Shown here piece after piece: positions 42,369-51,993 of a stretch of DNA of 64,000 nucleotides. Below the pieces are notes generated by a model, which did not search any database, had not been told where the DNA came from, and saw only the letters and a program-made list of their open reading frames with translations. Positions within the stretch are counted from its first letter, which is position 1; every line of letters starts with the position of its first letter. Source of the stretch: Sphingobacterium sp. SGR-19 (GTDB lineage: Bacteria; Bacteroidota; Bacteroidia; Sphingobacteriales; Sphingobacteriaceae); the NCBI RefSeq assembly GCF_011043555.1, contig NZ_JAAKGS010000003.1:124001-188000 (forward strand), in the 5' to 3' direction. Position numbers and translations under genes: made by a program.

Positions 42369-43172
42369 ATGGCATATCCTATACCCGAACCTCAATACAC
42401 GCCCGGAAAAGCGTTCGAAAGATTAATTACCATCCTGGATACACTCCGTATTGCCTGCCCATGGGATCGAAAACAAACGATGGAATCATTAAGGCATCTT
42501 ACCATGGAAGAGCTGTATGAGCTGACGGATGCGATTCTAGAAAAAGACTATGACGAGATAAAAAAAGAGCTGGGCGATGTAATGCTACATCTTCTTTTCT
42601 ATGCTAAGATTGCCGATGAGCAACAGCAGTTTAATACGGTAGACGTATTGAACGCCATCTGTGATAAGCTAGTCGTCCGGCATCCGCATATTTATGCGGA
42701 TACACAGGTAGAGAACGAGCAAGATGTAAAAAACAATTGGGAGTCTATCAAACTAAAAGAGGGAAATAAGTCTGTTTTATCCGGCGTACCGAAAGGGTTG
42801 CCTGCTCTTGTAAAGGCTTATCGTATTCAAGATAAAGTACGAGGCGTCGGTTTTGATTGGGATGACAAAACCGAAGTTTGGAAAAAGGTGGAGGAAGAAT
42901 TGACAGAATTTAAAAATGAATTCAACCTTACAGACGACGCGGCTGTTGACCAGGAGAAAGCTGAAGCAGAATTTGGTGATCTGCTATTTTCTTTAATTAA
43001 TTACGCACGACACCTCGGCATCAATCCAGAAAATGCGTTAGAACGTACGAATAAAAAATTCATACAACGATTCAGCCATTTGGAAAAACGAGCTGCTGAA
43101 AACGGACAGAACCTCAAAGAAATGACCTTAGACGAAATGGATGTGTATTGGAATGAAGCGAAGAAATTATAG
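42369..43172 (+). CDS. mazG: MazG nucleoside triphosphate pyrophosphohydrolase
   Basis: The 267-residue enzyme hydrolyses NTPs and dNTPs to monophosphates. The start at 42369 (MAYPIPEPQY) is used because CATCTTTG at 42338-42345 resembles a -7 box and an upstream TTG start would fall inside it. It carries two MazG domains: the first with CPWDRKQTMESLRHL and EELYELTDAI plus KKELGDVMLHLLFYA, the second with VEEELTEF and EAEFGDLLFSLINYAR. The EExxE and ExxD metal-binding motifs are intact. It is convergent with a secreted hypothetical gene. Confidence 0.95.
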   Translation: MAYPIPEPQYTPGKAFERLITILDTLRIACPWDRKQTMESLRHLTMEELYELTDAILEKDYDEIKKELGDVMLHLLFYAKIADEQQQFNTVDVLNAICDKLVVRHPHIYADTQVENEQDVKNNWESIKLKEGNKSVLSGVPKGLPALVKAYRIQDKVRGVGFDWDDKTEVWKKVEEELTEFKNEFNLTDDAAVDQEKAEAEFGDLLFSLINYARHLGINPENALERTNKKFIQRFSHLEKRAAENGQNLKEMTLDEMDVYWNEAKKL

Positions 43173-43187
43173 GTTAAAAAATACACA

Positions 43188-43895
43188 TCAAGGCTCATCA
43201 CAATCTAAAGTATCTACTTTAACAAATAGTTTATGAAACTGCTGCATTTGTGTACCATCATAGTTAATATGGTGTACCGAATCGTTCGCACTATTCCACC
43301 AACCATATACTAATACATAGTCGAAAGCACGATCTAACCTATCAGCATGTTTCATTGTAGCTTCATAGTTATGCCATAGATATTCCGGCGTACTATTATT
43401 TTTCATCTGCTCTTTTATTACATGTTTGTAGGCTTCCAGCAAATCATCACCTCCTTTATGAAGTGCTTCTGCATATTCCCTCGCTTGTGTGTCCTTTTCC
43501 ACTGCCGCGATCAACGATTCGGGTTCTTCCTTCGCTTTCTTTTGTACTTTCTTTAAGGCATACGTCTCCCGCAAATAACGTAATACGTCCTTTTTCAAAC
43601 GTTGGAAATAATGTGTTTGGACAATCTGTAAGTTCTCTACGGATGTTATCACACTATCATATCGGATGGTTAACTCTTCAAATGTCCCTTTATCATGAAC
43701 GTAATGACTGGTACGAAAAAGGTTATATGTATCGATGAGTTGCTGTTCTGTATATTTTTTGCTATTGTAATATCCCTTATATGTACATAATTCATCGTCG
43801 AATGTCCAAGTTTTCGTTTGGGCAATGGCGAAATTTAAGAGAGATACCACTATAAAAGATCCTATCGAAATTTGTTTTAACCGCATAACGTCCAT
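43188..43895 (-). CDS. Secreted hypothetical protein
   Basis: The 235-residue product has a signal peptide (ISIGSFIVVSLLNFAIAQ) and no recognised domain. The mature part is helical and charged (FQRLKKDVLRYLRETYALKKVQKKAKEEPE) with a C-terminal KVDTLDCDEP. The three-codon in-frame choice of start (43895 or 43886) does not change the signal. It is convergent with mazG by 15 bases and divergent from trpS. Function unknown. Confidence 0.72.
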   Translation of the reverse strand: MDVMRLKQISIGSFIVVSLLNFAIAQTKTWTFDDELCTYKGYYNSKKYTEQQLIDTYNLFRTSHYVHDKGTFEELTIRYDSVITSVENLQIVQTHYFQRLKKDVLRYLRETYALKKVQKKAKEEPESLIAAVEKDTQAREYAEALHKGGDDLLEAYKHVIKEQMKNNSTPEYLWHNYEATMKHADRLDRAFDYVLVYGWWNSANDSVHHINYDGTQMQQFHKLFVKVDTLDCDEP

Positions 43896-43942
43896 TTATG
43901 AAACTAATATAGCGAGCTTGCCGTTAATTACCAATTAATCCG

Positions 43943-43950
43943 TAAATTCG
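43943..43950 (+). promoter_or_regulatory. -7-like element directly before trpS
   Basis: TAAATTCG matches TAnnTTTG at seven of eight positions and ends four bases before the trpS ATG, which would give a leaderless transcript. Confidence 0.35.
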
Positions 43951-43954
43951 CGAC

Positions 43955-44956
43955 ATGAAAGAAACTGTTGTTAGCGGTATCAGAAGTACCGGTAAGTTAC
44001 ATTTGGGCAACTACTATGGAGCGTTGAACAATTTCGTCAAAATGCAGCACGAATACAACTGCTTCTTCTTCATAGCAGACTTGCATTCCCTAACTACACA
44101 TCCTACTCCTGAGCACTTAAATCGTACAGTAAGAGAAGTTGTAGTGGAATATTTAGCAGCGGGCATTGATCCTGAACAGTCCACGATATATGTACAATCG
44201 GACGTTCCGGAAGTAGCGGAGCTCTACTTATACATGAACATGAACGCCTATTTGGGTGAATTGGAAAGAGCCACCGCATTCAAAGATAAAGTTCGGGCTA
44301 ATCCCGACAATGTAAATGCCGGTCTTTTAACATATCCGGTGCTGATGGCTTGTGATATCCTGATCCATCACGGCACGAAAGTTCCCGTAGGGAAAGACCA
44401 AGAACAGCATTTGGAAATGACACGTACATTCGGTAACCGTTTTAATAGGTTGTACAACGTCGAATATTTCAAGGAGGCTTTTGCTTTTTCTTATAGTGAT
44501 AAGCTAGTTAAAATCCCGGGGCTAGACGGTAACGGAAAAATGGGTAAATCCAATGGTGAGGCAAGTTGTGTATATTTAAGTGATTCACCCGAAGCGATCC
44601 GCAAAAAAGTGATGCGTGCGGTATCTGATGCCGGCCCTACAGAAATGAACCAAATAAAGCCAGAGCCTATACAGAATCTGTTTGATTTGATGAAAGTAGT
44701 CTCTACATCGGATACTTTACAACATTTTGAAGACTTGTACAACAAGTGTGAAATACGTTACGGTGATTTTAAAAAACAGCTTGCCGAAGATATGGTGCTG
44801 GCTACTGAACCTGTGCGTTCACGCATTCAAGAAATTTCCAATGACGACGAATACGTTAAAAAAGTGATTCGGATGGGTGCTGAGAAAGCACACGAAAGTG
44901 CTGCTAAAACAATAAAGGAAGTACGCGAGATCATTGGAATTAAAAAATTGTATTAA
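43955..44956 (+). CDS. trpS: Tryptophanyl-tRNA synthetase
   Basis: The 333-residue class Ic synthetase charges tRNA-Trp. The HIGH-like motif is GKLHLGNYYG at residues 12-21 and the KMSKS-like motif is KMGKSNGEA near residue 200. The length and the PVGKDQEQHLEMTR segment match the bacterial TrpRS family. It is followed after 3 bases by a deoxynucleoside kinase gene, so the two are co-transcribed. The start ATG lies very close to a -7-like element. Confidence 0.97.
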   Translation: MKETVVSGIRSTGKLHLGNYYGALNNFVKMQHEYNCFFFIADLHSLTTHPTPEHLNRTVREVVVEYLAAGIDPEQSTIYVQSDVPEVAELYLYMNMNAYLGELERATAFKDKVRANPDNVNAGLLTYPVLMACDILIHHGTKVPVGKDQEQHLEMTRTFGNRFNRLYNVEYFKEAFAFSYSDKLVKIPGLDGNGKMGKSNGEASCVYLSDSPEAIRKKVMRAVSDAGPTEMNQIKPEPIQNLFDLMKVVSTSDTLQHFEDLYNKCEIRYGDFKKQLAEDMVLATEPVRSRIQEISNDDEYVKKVIRMGAEKAHESAAKTIKEVREIIGIKKLY

Positions 44957-44959
44957 AAT

Positions 44960-45574
44960 ATGCATATAGCAATTGTAGGAAATATCGGAGCAGGAAAAAC
45001 GACTTTAACAGAACTGATCGCACGTCATCTTAATTTTGAAGCGCAGTTTGAAGCGGTGGAAGATAATCCTTATTTGGAGGACTTTTATAGCGATATGAAA
45101 CGATGGGCGTTTAACCTGCAAATATTCTTTCTAAATAGCCGTTTTAGACATATTGTTGATTTGCAGAATCGCGGTATCAATATGGTTCAAGACCGGACAA
45201 TTTACGAAGATGCTTATATTTTTGCCGAAAATCTATATGATATGGGACTTATGAGCGCACGCGACTTTGAGAACTACAGTAATATTTTTCAGAGTATCGT
45301 TCACTATATCAAAGCACCCGATTTGTTGATTTATCTACGGGCTTCCGTACCAACACTGGTCAGCAACATTCAAAAAAGAGGGCGTGATTATGAGTCAGCT
45401 ATCCGTTTAGATTACCTCTCCAAACTCAATGAAAAATACGAAAAGTGGATAGGCAATTATAACGATGGAAAGCTGTTGGTGTTAGACAAAGACAATCTCG
45501 ACTTTGCCAGTAAACCCGAAGATTTAGGGCATATCATCCAAAAAATCGAAGCCGAAATGTTCGGACTTTTTTAA
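44960..45574 (+). CDS. Deoxynucleoside kinase
   Basis: The 204-residue protein belongs to the deoxyadenosine/deoxyguanosine/deoxycytidine kinase family and phosphorylates salvaged deoxynucleosides. The P-loop GNIGAGKT is at residues 7-14, the catalytic DR pair is in VQDRTIYEDAYIF, and the lid-type segment KRGRDYE is near residue 140. It lacks any signal peptide. Which base it prefers cannot be told. It directly follows trpS and is convergent with radC. Confidence 0.93.
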   Translation: MHIAIVGNIGAGKTTLTELIARHLNFEAQFEAVEDNPYLEDFYSDMKRWAFNLQIFFLNSRFRHIVDLQNRGINMVQDRTIYEDAYIFAENLYDMGLMSARDFENYSNIFQSIVHYIKAPDLLIYLRASVPTLVSNIQKRGRDYESAIRLDYLSKLNEKYEKWIGNYNDGKLLVLDKDNLDFASKPEDLGHIIQKIEAEMFGLF

Positions 45575-45585
45575 CACGGCATACT

Positions 45586-46272
45586 TTATAGCAGCCCTTC
45601 ATCACGGAAACTGAAATAAGCGTTATCTGTAAAAATAACGTGGTCGTTCACCCGGATATCCATCAGTTCTGCAGCAGCAACAATTTTCTTGGTGATTATT
45701 TTATCGGCATTGCTAGCTCGTAATGTACCTGATGGATGGTTGTGAACCAAGATAATGGAGTTTGCCTGTACTTGCAACGCAAATCGCAGGATAACCCGTA
45801 TATCGACTGGCGTTGCATCATTACCGCCGCGGCCTATTATTTTCTTATCTAACAATTTACAGCCTGTATTTAGATAGATTACCCAAAACTCTTCATGGGG
45901 CAGGTCTTGTATATAAGGACCAAAATAATCGTAAACTTTCTTGCTGCTGTTCAAGACGGAAACAGTCTCCGGTTCCATCTCTTTTCGACGGCGTCCTAGC
46001 TCCAACGCGGCAATGATACTGATTGCCTTTGCCTCTCCAATTCCTCGATAACGGCATAGGTCGGGGACTTCCAGTCTGGAGATATTATTTAAATTATTTT
46101 GGGCATCAGATAGTATGCGACGACATAGTTCGACGGCGGTTTCTTTTCTAGAGCCGGAACCGATCAGGATGGCCATCAACTCTGCATCTGTCAAGGCCCT
46201 TCTACCTTGCTCTAATAGTTTTTCACGTGGGCGATCTGCTTCTGACCATTCCCGGATGATTAGTTTTTCCAT
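45586..46272 (-). CDS. radC: RadC/DUF2466 JAB-domain protein
   Basis: The 228-residue product begins at the ATG at 46272 (MEKLIIREW); the longer frame to 46353 lacks support and would run across the probable -7 element TAACTTTA at 46297-46304. It has an N-terminal helix-hairpin-helix (LCRYRGIGEAKAISIIAALEL) and a C-terminal JAMM metallo-hydrolase-like domain with VHNHPSGTLRASNAD. RadC's role in DNA repair has been questioned and its substrate remains unknown. It is convergent with the deoxynucleoside kinase gene and divergent from the cyclophilin gene. Confidence 0.95.
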   Translation of the reverse strand: MEKLIIREWSEADRPREKLLEQGRRALTDAELMAILIGSGSRKETAVELCRRILSDAQNNLNNISRLEVPDLCRYRGIGEAKAISIIAALELGRRRKEMEPETVSVLNSSKKVYDYFGPYIQDLPHEEFWVIYLNTGCKLLDKKIIGRGGNDATPVDIRVILRFALQVQANSIILVHNHPSGTLRASNADKIITKKIVAAAELMDIRVNDHVIFTDNAYFSFRDEGLL

Positions 46273-46393
46273 GTCAACAAGTATATAACGGCACACTAAA
46301 GTTACTATTTTTTTTAGCAAAAACAAACTTACTGGCACAAAACGCATTAACAATTCTTAACCGATTCAAGTCCTGCATTTCATAGAGAAACTT

Positions 46394-46401
46394 TATCTTT
46401 G
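46394..46401 (+). promoter_or_regulatory. TAnnTTTG -7 element for the cyclophilin gene
   Basis: TATCTTTG on the plus strand, 24 bases before the ATG at 46426, which supports that start over the longer open frame. Confidence 0.55.
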
Positions 46402-46425
46402 CAATTCCATATAAATATCAAAACA

Positions 46426-46884
46426 ATGAGTAAAGCGATTATCAAGACAGAAAAAGGCGATATGACTGTGCAATTTTACACGGAAGACGCTCCAAATACG
46501 GTAGCCAACTTTATTAAATTGGCAAAATCTGGTTATTACGACGGGTTAGCATTTCATCGCGTCATCCCCGATTTCGTTATTCAGGGAGGTTGTCCCAATA
46601 CTCGCGAAGGAGCGACAGGCATGCCGGGCACAGGCGGTCCCGGTTACAAGATCGATTGTGAATTAACAGGAGATAATCAATATCATGACAGAGGGGTATT
46701 ATCGATGGCACATGCGGGAAGAAATACCGGCGGTTCGCAATTTTTCATCTGCCACAGCCGTAATAATACAGCGCATTTAGATAGAAACCATACCTGCTTC
46801 GGAAAAGTTATTGAGAACGTAGATGTTGTAGACGATATCCGTCAAGGAGACCGCATCCTGGGAGTGGAAATTATTGAAGAGTAA
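46426..46884 (+). CDS. Cyclophilin-type peptidylprolyl isomerase
   Basis: The 152-residue cytoplasmic protein catalyses cis-trans isomerisation of prolyl bonds. Active-site segments are [28 protein letters not shown] and the His in [11 protein letters not shown]. The start is the ATG at 46426 ([12 protein letters not shown]), because a -7 element overlaps the longer frame's start. No signal peptide is present, so it is cytoplasmic. The DUF5606 gene follows after 13 bases and is likely co-transcribed. Confidence 0.95.
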   Translation: MSKAIIKTEKGDMTVQFYTEDAPNTVANFIKLAKSGYYDGLAFHRVIPDFVIQGGCPNTREGATGMPGTGGPGYKIDCELTGDNQYHDRGVLSMAHAGRNTGGSQFFICHSRNNTAHLDRNHTCFGKVIENVDVVDDIRQGDRILGVEIIEE

Positions 46885-46897
46885 AACCTAAATAGAC

Positions 46898-47302
46898 ATG
46901 AATTTAAGAGCTTTAGTATCAGTTACCGGAAAACCGGGTCTTTTTAAATTGATTGGCCAAAGTAAAAGTGGATTTATATTGGAAACGTTGGATGATAAAA
47001 AAATAAAATCCACCGTTAACCTATCAACTACTAAAATGGCTACCTTGGAAGATATCACCATTTATGGCGAGGAGGAGGAAATACGGCTGATTGATGTATT
47101 TGAAGCCATCAAAGAAAAAGGTGGTGATACACCCGATATAAAGGATGGAAAAGCATTGCGGGAATTCTTCCGTGAAGTAGCGCCGGGACACGACGAATCA
47201 AGAGTCTATTCTTCTGATATCAAAAAGATTATAACTTGGTATAATATTATAAAGGAATTGCCTTTATTTGAAGAAGAAGCGCCAGAACCAATCCAACAAT
47301 AA
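46898..47302 (+). CDS. DUF5606 family protein
   Basis: The 134-residue protein matches DUF5606, a cytoplasmic family specific to Bacteroidota. It begins MNLRALVSVTGKPGLFKLIGQSK, with a small SH3-like beta part (FILETLDDKKIKSTVNL) and then a helical end (FREVAPGHDESRVYSSDIKKIITWYN). The function is unknown. It follows a cyclophilin gene and ends before the hairpin at 47310. Confidence 0.88.
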   Translation: MNLRALVSVTGKPGLFKLIGQSKSGFILETLDDKKIKSTVNLSTTKMATLEDITIYGEEEEIRLIDVFEAIKEKGGDTPDIKDGKALREFFREVAPGHDESRVYSSDIKKIITWYNIIKELPLFEEEAPEPIQQ

Positions 47303-47309
47303 TATTTAT

Positions 47310-47340
47310 GTAGAGATGCGGATACCGCGTCTCTACATCT
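47310..47340. terminator. REP-like hairpin terminator
   Basis: A 12-bp stem (GTAGAGATGCGG with CCGCGTCTCTAC, one G-U pair) has a 3-base loop and a T-rich tail. It lies between the convergent DUF5606 and radical SAM genes and repeats the motif seen at 31212-31271. Confidence 0.7.
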
Positions 47341-47346
47341 TTTATA

Positions 47347-48423
47347 TCAAAACAACCGCAATTGCGCATCACGATTCGGTCTTTCAAATAAATCAGTACG
47401 CAAAATCGGATATTCTCGCTGCCCCATATATTTTTTGACCGCGACCTTGAACAGCTGACGTATACCCTCTGCCGTTTCACCATCCCCACGTATTCTCCTT
47501 CCCCATTGACTATCGTTGAGCTTACCTCCGTGACACGCCTCTATACCGTGAATAATCTTTTCTGCCCCATCTGGATAATTCTTATACACCCAGTCTTTAA
47601 AAATATTTGCTATCGCTCCGTTTAGACGCACAATGGTATAACTAGCCCATCTTGCTCCTACATCAGCGGCCCGTTTTATTAATGCCGGCATCTCATCGCT
47701 GTTTATTCCAGGGACAATCGGGGCAATCATTAACGAAACAGGGATATTCTTCTCTGCCAATTTTTCAATTAGCTTTAGCCGTGCCCCCGCAGTTGCCGTT
47801 CGCGGTTCCATCTTCCTTCTCACTTCTTCCCGCAAGCTGTTAATCGTGACCGATACACTGACCAATCCTAATTCGGCAAGAGCTGCCAACAAATCCAAAT
47901 CGCGAAGCATAAGCACGTTCTTGCTGATCATCATAACCGGATGTTTATAGGTTAGAAAAGTGTTTAAGAGTTGACGGGTAATCCTCAATTTACGTTCGAT
48001 CGGCTGATAACAATCTGTATTTCCCGACATAAAGATAGGCTCTGGAACATAACTCTTCTTGGCAAATGCTTTCTCCAGTAATTCCACAGCATTATATTTC
48101 ACCAAGATCTTCCGTTCAAAATCCAGCCCGGCACTGTAACCCCAGTACTCATGAGAATTGCGGGCATAGCAATAAATACAGCCATGCTCACAACCTTGAT
48201 AAGGATTTAGCGATTGGTAAAACCCAATATCCGGACTATCTACCTTAGATAAAATTGCTTTCGGATATGTCGCTATAATCTTCGTGGAATCAGATGTTAA
48301 AAAGGGCTCATCCAATCCTTCTATATATTCCTGCACGTAGCTATGCCCGAAAAACTTATTGTTGGGATTTAGTTGCGCCCCTCTTCCCTTAAAATATTCT
48401 TCTTCCTTTAAATCCATACACAA
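47347..48423 (-). CDS. PA0069-family radical SAM protein
   Basis: The 358-residue protein belongs to the PA0069/SplB-like radical SAM group. The iron-sulfur cysteines are in YQGCEHGCIYCYARNSHEYWG (CxxxCxxC), and the SPY-lyase-like context that follows, FMSGNTDCYQPIERKLRITR and SLMIAPIVPGINSDE, is characteristic of the family. The reaction is unknown; family members are not true spore photoproduct lyases. It is transcribed in the same direction as cstA, 51 bases downstream of it. The first three residues allow two start choices, 48423 or 48417. Confidence 0.9.
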   Translation of the reverse strand: MCMDLKEEEYFKGRGAQLNPNNKFFGHSYVQEYIEGLDEPFLTSDSTKIIATYPKAILSKVDSPDIGFYQSLNPYQGCEHGCIYCYARNSHEYWGYSAGLDFERKILVKYNAVELLEKAFAKKSYVPEPIFMSGNTDCYQPIERKLRITRQLLNTFLTYKHPVMMISKNVLMLRDLDLLAALAELGLVSVSVTINSLREEVRRKMEPRTATAGARLKLIEKLAEKNIPVSLMIAPIVPGINSDEMPALIKRAADVGARWASYTIVRLNGAIANIFKDWVYKNYPDGAEKIIHGIEACHGGKLNDSQWGRRIRGDGETAEGIRQLFKVAVKKYMGQREYPILRTDLFERPNRDAQLRLF

Positions 48424-48474
48424 AAATACTAAAAATATTAGTTTTTTATTATATATAGACAGAGAATATTTATC

Positions 48475-50316
48475 TTACCTTTCCACTAACTCCTTAACGG
48501 TATCACCATAACGATCCACTTTATCGGCTCTCATTTTTGTCAAGCGATGCCATCGTTTAAACGTATTGATAAAAACAATCAACATTAACACCATTGCTAA
48601 CAAAGCCAATGACGCCAATAGGTATTGTCCTTGCGGTAAATAAATAAAACGAACCTGTTCATAACCTGCCCAGAACGTAATAATCGCCATAAATACGCCC
48701 GGTATTGCTGCACACAACGCATACTTGCCTCGGTTAATACGGATCAACATAGTTGTACAGACGATAAGTCCACAAGCTGCCAGTAGCTGGTTACTGATCC
48801 CGAATAATGGCCATATACTGCTTACGTTGCCGGTATAGACCAAATATCCCCATGAAAATGTAAAAATAAAGCTGCAGATAATAATGCCGGGCATCCAGTT
48901 CTTGTCATTAAATTTAGGCATTACTGTCCCCAGCATTTCCTGCAAAAAGAATCGTCCTACTCGCGTACCCGCATCTATTGCGGTTAAAATAAAGACCGCT
49001 TCAAACATGATGGCAAAATTGTACCAATATGCCATCACGTCATCCATAAACGGTATTTTGTTAAAAATATGCGCCATACCTACGGCCAGCGAAACCGCTC
49101 CTCCTGTTCTACCCTGCAAGTCAACCCCTATTTTCTCGCTGAAATGTGCTAAATCTACAGGTTGCAAATGTGGATGGGCGGCAATAAAGGATTCATACAT
49201 TTCTTTGGGCGTATTGATCGCAAAATAGTCTCCCGGAACCAACGTACAAGCAGCAATCAACGCCATTAATGCTACAAATCCCTCTACTAGCATCGCACCA
49301 TAACCTACGAAAAGAATTTCCTTTTCATTGTTCAACATCTTCGGTGTCGTACCTGTCGCAATGACGGCATGAAAACCAGAAATCGCTCCACAAGCGATCA
49401 CAATAAAGATAAACGGTAACACGGGACCGCCGATGACCGGACCTCCACCATGGATAAAGGATGTAAGGGCCGGCATCTCTATCGTCGGTTGCACAAAAAT
49501 AATCCCGATGGCCAACATCAGAATCGTACCGATTTTCAAATAGGTTGATAAATAATCACGCGGAACCAAGAGCAACCATACGGGCAACACCGACGCTAAA
49601 AATCCATATACGGTGATGGCAATGGATATCGTCTCTACCCGCCAATGAAACAGGCTGCTGATGGCCGCAATCTGCATCAATTCGTGGCCGCCAATAATAC
49701 TCGCAATTAACAATATTCCACCGATAATACTTGCCAATGTGACACTATTCTTCCGATAGCGCATAATCAATCCCATGAGAACTGCAATGGGCATAGTTGC
49801 AATAACGGTAAATAGAGACCAAGAAGCTTCGTGCATCGCGCTTATGCACGCCAAAGACAAGCCCGCTAATGTTAAAATGAGAATAAACAACACGGCAAAC
49901 CCGGTGATTAAGCCCGTACCTTTACCAATTTCCTTACCCGCTATTGTCGCCAGGCTTTCCCCTTTATGTCTTACAGAGGCAAAAAGCACGACCATATCGT
50001 GTATCCCTCCGGCAAGCACACAGCCGATCAAAATCCACAATGTTCCGGGAAGATAGCCAAATTGAGCGGCCAAAACTGGTCCCACGAGCGGACCCGCTGC
50101 TGCGATCGCGGCAAAGTGATGTCCGAATAGGACATTCTTGTTGGTGGCCACATAATCTTTACCATCAGCAAACTCCACTGCCGGCGTGACATTCTTTTCA
50201 TTCAACCGCAGCACTTTATTCGCCATAAAAATACCATAAAAGCGGTAAGCGATTGCAAATAATAATAGTGCTACAAACACTAAGGTAAGGGCATTAACAC
50301 CATTTAAATATTCCAT
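48475..50316 (-). CDS. cstA: CstA-type carbon-starvation transporter
   Basis: The 613-residue protein has about sixteen membrane helices. It matches the CstA family in FGHHFAAIAAAGPLVGPVLAAQFGY near the start, GSCVLAGGIHDM-type loop (GCVLAGGIHDMVVLFAS), and GFHAVIATGTTPKM. The family includes CstA and BtsT; the latter is a pyruvate/H+ symporter in E. coli, and CstA has been linked to peptide and pyruvate uptake. Here the ATG lies 16 bases after a FAD oxidoreductase stop codon, so the gene is at the end of the SusCD transcript. That places a small-molecule importer in a polymer-uptake locus. Confidence 0.93.
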   Translation of the reverse strand: MEYLNGVNALTLVFVALLLFAIAYRFYGIFMANKVLRLNEKNVTPAVEFADGKDYVATNKNVLFGHHFAAIAAAGPLVGPVLAAQFGYLPGTLWILIGCVLAGGIHDMVVLFASVRHKGESLATIAGKEIGKGTGLITGFAVLFILILTLAGLSLACISAMHEASWSLFTVIATMPIAVLMGLIMRYRKNSVTLASIIGGILLIASIIGGHELMQIAAISSLFHWRVETISIAITVYGFLASVLPVWLLLVPRDYLSTYLKIGTILMLAIGIIFVQPTIEMPALTSFIHGGGPVIGGPVLPFIFIVIACGAISGFHAVIATGTTPKMLNNEKEILFVGYGAMLVEGFVALMALIAACTLVPGDYFAINTPKEMYESFIAAHPHLQPVDLAHFSEKIGVDLQGRTGGAVSLAVGMAHIFNKIPFMDDVMAYWYNFAIMFEAVFILTAIDAGTRVGRFFLQEMLGTVMPKFNDKNWMPGIIICSFIFTFSWGYLVYTGNVSSIWPLFGISNQLLAACGLIVCTTMLIRINRGKYALCAAIPGVFMAIITFWAGYEQVRFIYLPQGQYLLASLALLAMVLMLIVFINTFKRWHRLTKMRADKVDRYGDTVKELVER

Positions 50317-50332
50317 GTATATCCAAATATAT

Positions 50333-51991
50333 TTATTTTTTGTTATCCAAGATTTGCAATTCCAATTCCAATTGTTCTCTCAATACGCTATACTCTACAC
50401 CCTGCACAGTAGTGCCCTTATCAATAGCCAATACGGCAGCCAATGCCGCGCTCTGCCCTAAGATCATGAACACGGGTTCCATTCGGATACTACCGAAAGC
50501 AATGTGAGAGCTCGAAACACAAACCGGAACCAGCAGGTTCGTGCATTCTCCCTGTTTTGGAACTAGGGAACCGTACGATATCCGGTAAGGACCTTTCTTC
50601 GGTTTCACTCCAATGTCTCCCTCATTCTGCACATATCCATCTGGTTTGATGTAACGCTGGACGTTATGTGAGTCAAGTGTATAGGAGCCCATGCCTACCG
50701 GGTCAATAATCTCTTGATCGCTACACACATCATGCTCCGTCATCACATGTTGCCCAATCATACGCCTTGCTTCGCGGATATACAGCTGGCGTGGCCAGTT
50801 CCCGTTATCCGTGAACTCATCTTTCGCTAACCCCCATTGCGACATCTCCTCCCTTACATCTTTCGGTACCCGTTCATCGTTAGCCAGAAAGTACATCAGC
50901 CCTTTCTGGTAATCCTCATGTTCCTTAATGATTTCCTTCCGCCGCTCATACGAAGCTATGGGGTAATCGTAGTTCATCCCGATGAAGTCGGTACTGAACG
51001 GACCATGATTGTTTGTATCTGTTTTTCTATTTGGGATTGGATCGAACTTATAAAATGTTTCACGCCAACCCGCGGCAAACACACGAGCTAATAGCTCGTA
51101 ATTATCTGGTTTGTAGCCATCTGGTTTCGAAAATTCAACTCGATTTTCAGGATGATTGCTCAAGCACATTCGGAAGCAGTATGCCTGTAACCGGTGGTCA
51201 CCCTGCCCATATTCTCCCGGGTGCTCTTCCGATACCCCATATAGTAACCCGCTAGTACTGTCTTCCGGAACCACATATGGACTGATGTCTGAAGCGAACC
51301 AGTGTTTGTGGTGCAACACCCCCGTCTGCACACCGTTCCATTGCTCTCCGTATACACTGTTTGCCTCACGTCCTACATGGTAGCTTACCCCAGCCGCAGC
51401 CATCAGATCTCCCTCGTAGGTAGCGTCTATAAACATCTTACCGATATAGGTCTTCCCACTTAGCGTGGTGATCGACACAATCCTTCCATCCTTCATCGCG
51501 ACACCCAAATCCCGGTCAAGCCATTCGTCACGACGTACGTCAATATCATATTCTTCTACGTAATCTTCAAAAACCTTTTCGGCTGCATGTGGCTCGAAGA
51601 TCCACATCGTACGGGCATCGCCGTCGATTGCAGCCGTGCCCTGTCCCTTGTTGCCGTATTCATTCCAATTCTGCCAACGCCAAGAAGCACTGTCCTGATA
51701 ATGCAAGTATAGACGGTGATAGAAATCACGCGCCAGCCCCCCGATCACTGATTTGTCGCCTGTGTCGGTGAACCCTAATCCACCAGATGATAGTCCTCCT
51801 AGATGTTTGTCTGGAGAAACGACGATCACCGATTTGCCCGATTTAATTGCTTGCACAGCCGATATAACTGCTGCCGATGTGCCACCATAGATTACGATAT
51901 CTACTTCCTCGGTATTCGAATCGAAATTACTACAACCGACATGGAGGTACAAGGTAATAAGCAATAGAAAAGAAATGTACTTCATTATCAA
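50333..51991 (-). CDS. Lipoprotein FAD-dependent oxidoreductase (second copy)
   Basis: The 552-residue product has a lipoprotein signal (ISFLLLITLYLHVGC) and then a FAD_oxidored (PF12831-type) domain. The dinucleotide loop is VIYGGTSAAVISAVQA, with Ala where the third glycine usually sits, followed by GGLSSGGLGFTDTGDK. Late conserved text includes REARRMIGQHVMTEHD, GMGSYTLDSHNVQRY and SHIAFGSIRMEPVFMILGQSAA, all shared with the first copy at 51994. It lacks the C-terminal beta domain of that copy. The pair arose by duplication; they are 2 bases apart. The substrate is unknown. Family labels such as xanthan lyase should not be trusted. Confidence 0.88.
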   Translation of the reverse strand: MIMKYISFLLLITLYLHVGCSNFDSNTEEVDIVIYGGTSAAVISAVQAIKSGKSVIVVSPDKHLGGLSSGGLGFTDTGDKSVIGGLARDFYHRLYLHYQDSASWRWQNWNEYGNKGQGTAAIDGDARTMWIFEPHAAEKVFEDYVEEYDIDVRRDEWLDRDLGVAMKDGRIVSITTLSGKTYIGKMFIDATYEGDLMAAAGVSYHVGREANSVYGEQWNGVQTGVLHHKHWFASDISPYVVPEDSTSGLLYGVSEEHPGEYGQGDHRLQAYCFRMCLSNHPENRVEFSKPDGYKPDNYELLARVFAAGWRETFYKFDPIPNRKTDTNNHGPFSTDFIGMNYDYPIASYERRKEIIKEHEDYQKGLMYFLANDERVPKDVREEMSQWGLAKDEFTDNGNWPRQLYIREARRMIGQHVMTEHDVCSDQEIIDPVGMGSYTLDSHNVQRYIKPDGYVQNEGDIGVKPKKGPYRISYGSLVPKQGECTNLLVPVCVSSSHIAFGSIRMEPVFMILGQSAALAAVLAIDKGTTVQGVEYSVLREQLELELQILDNKK

Positions 51992-51993
51992 AT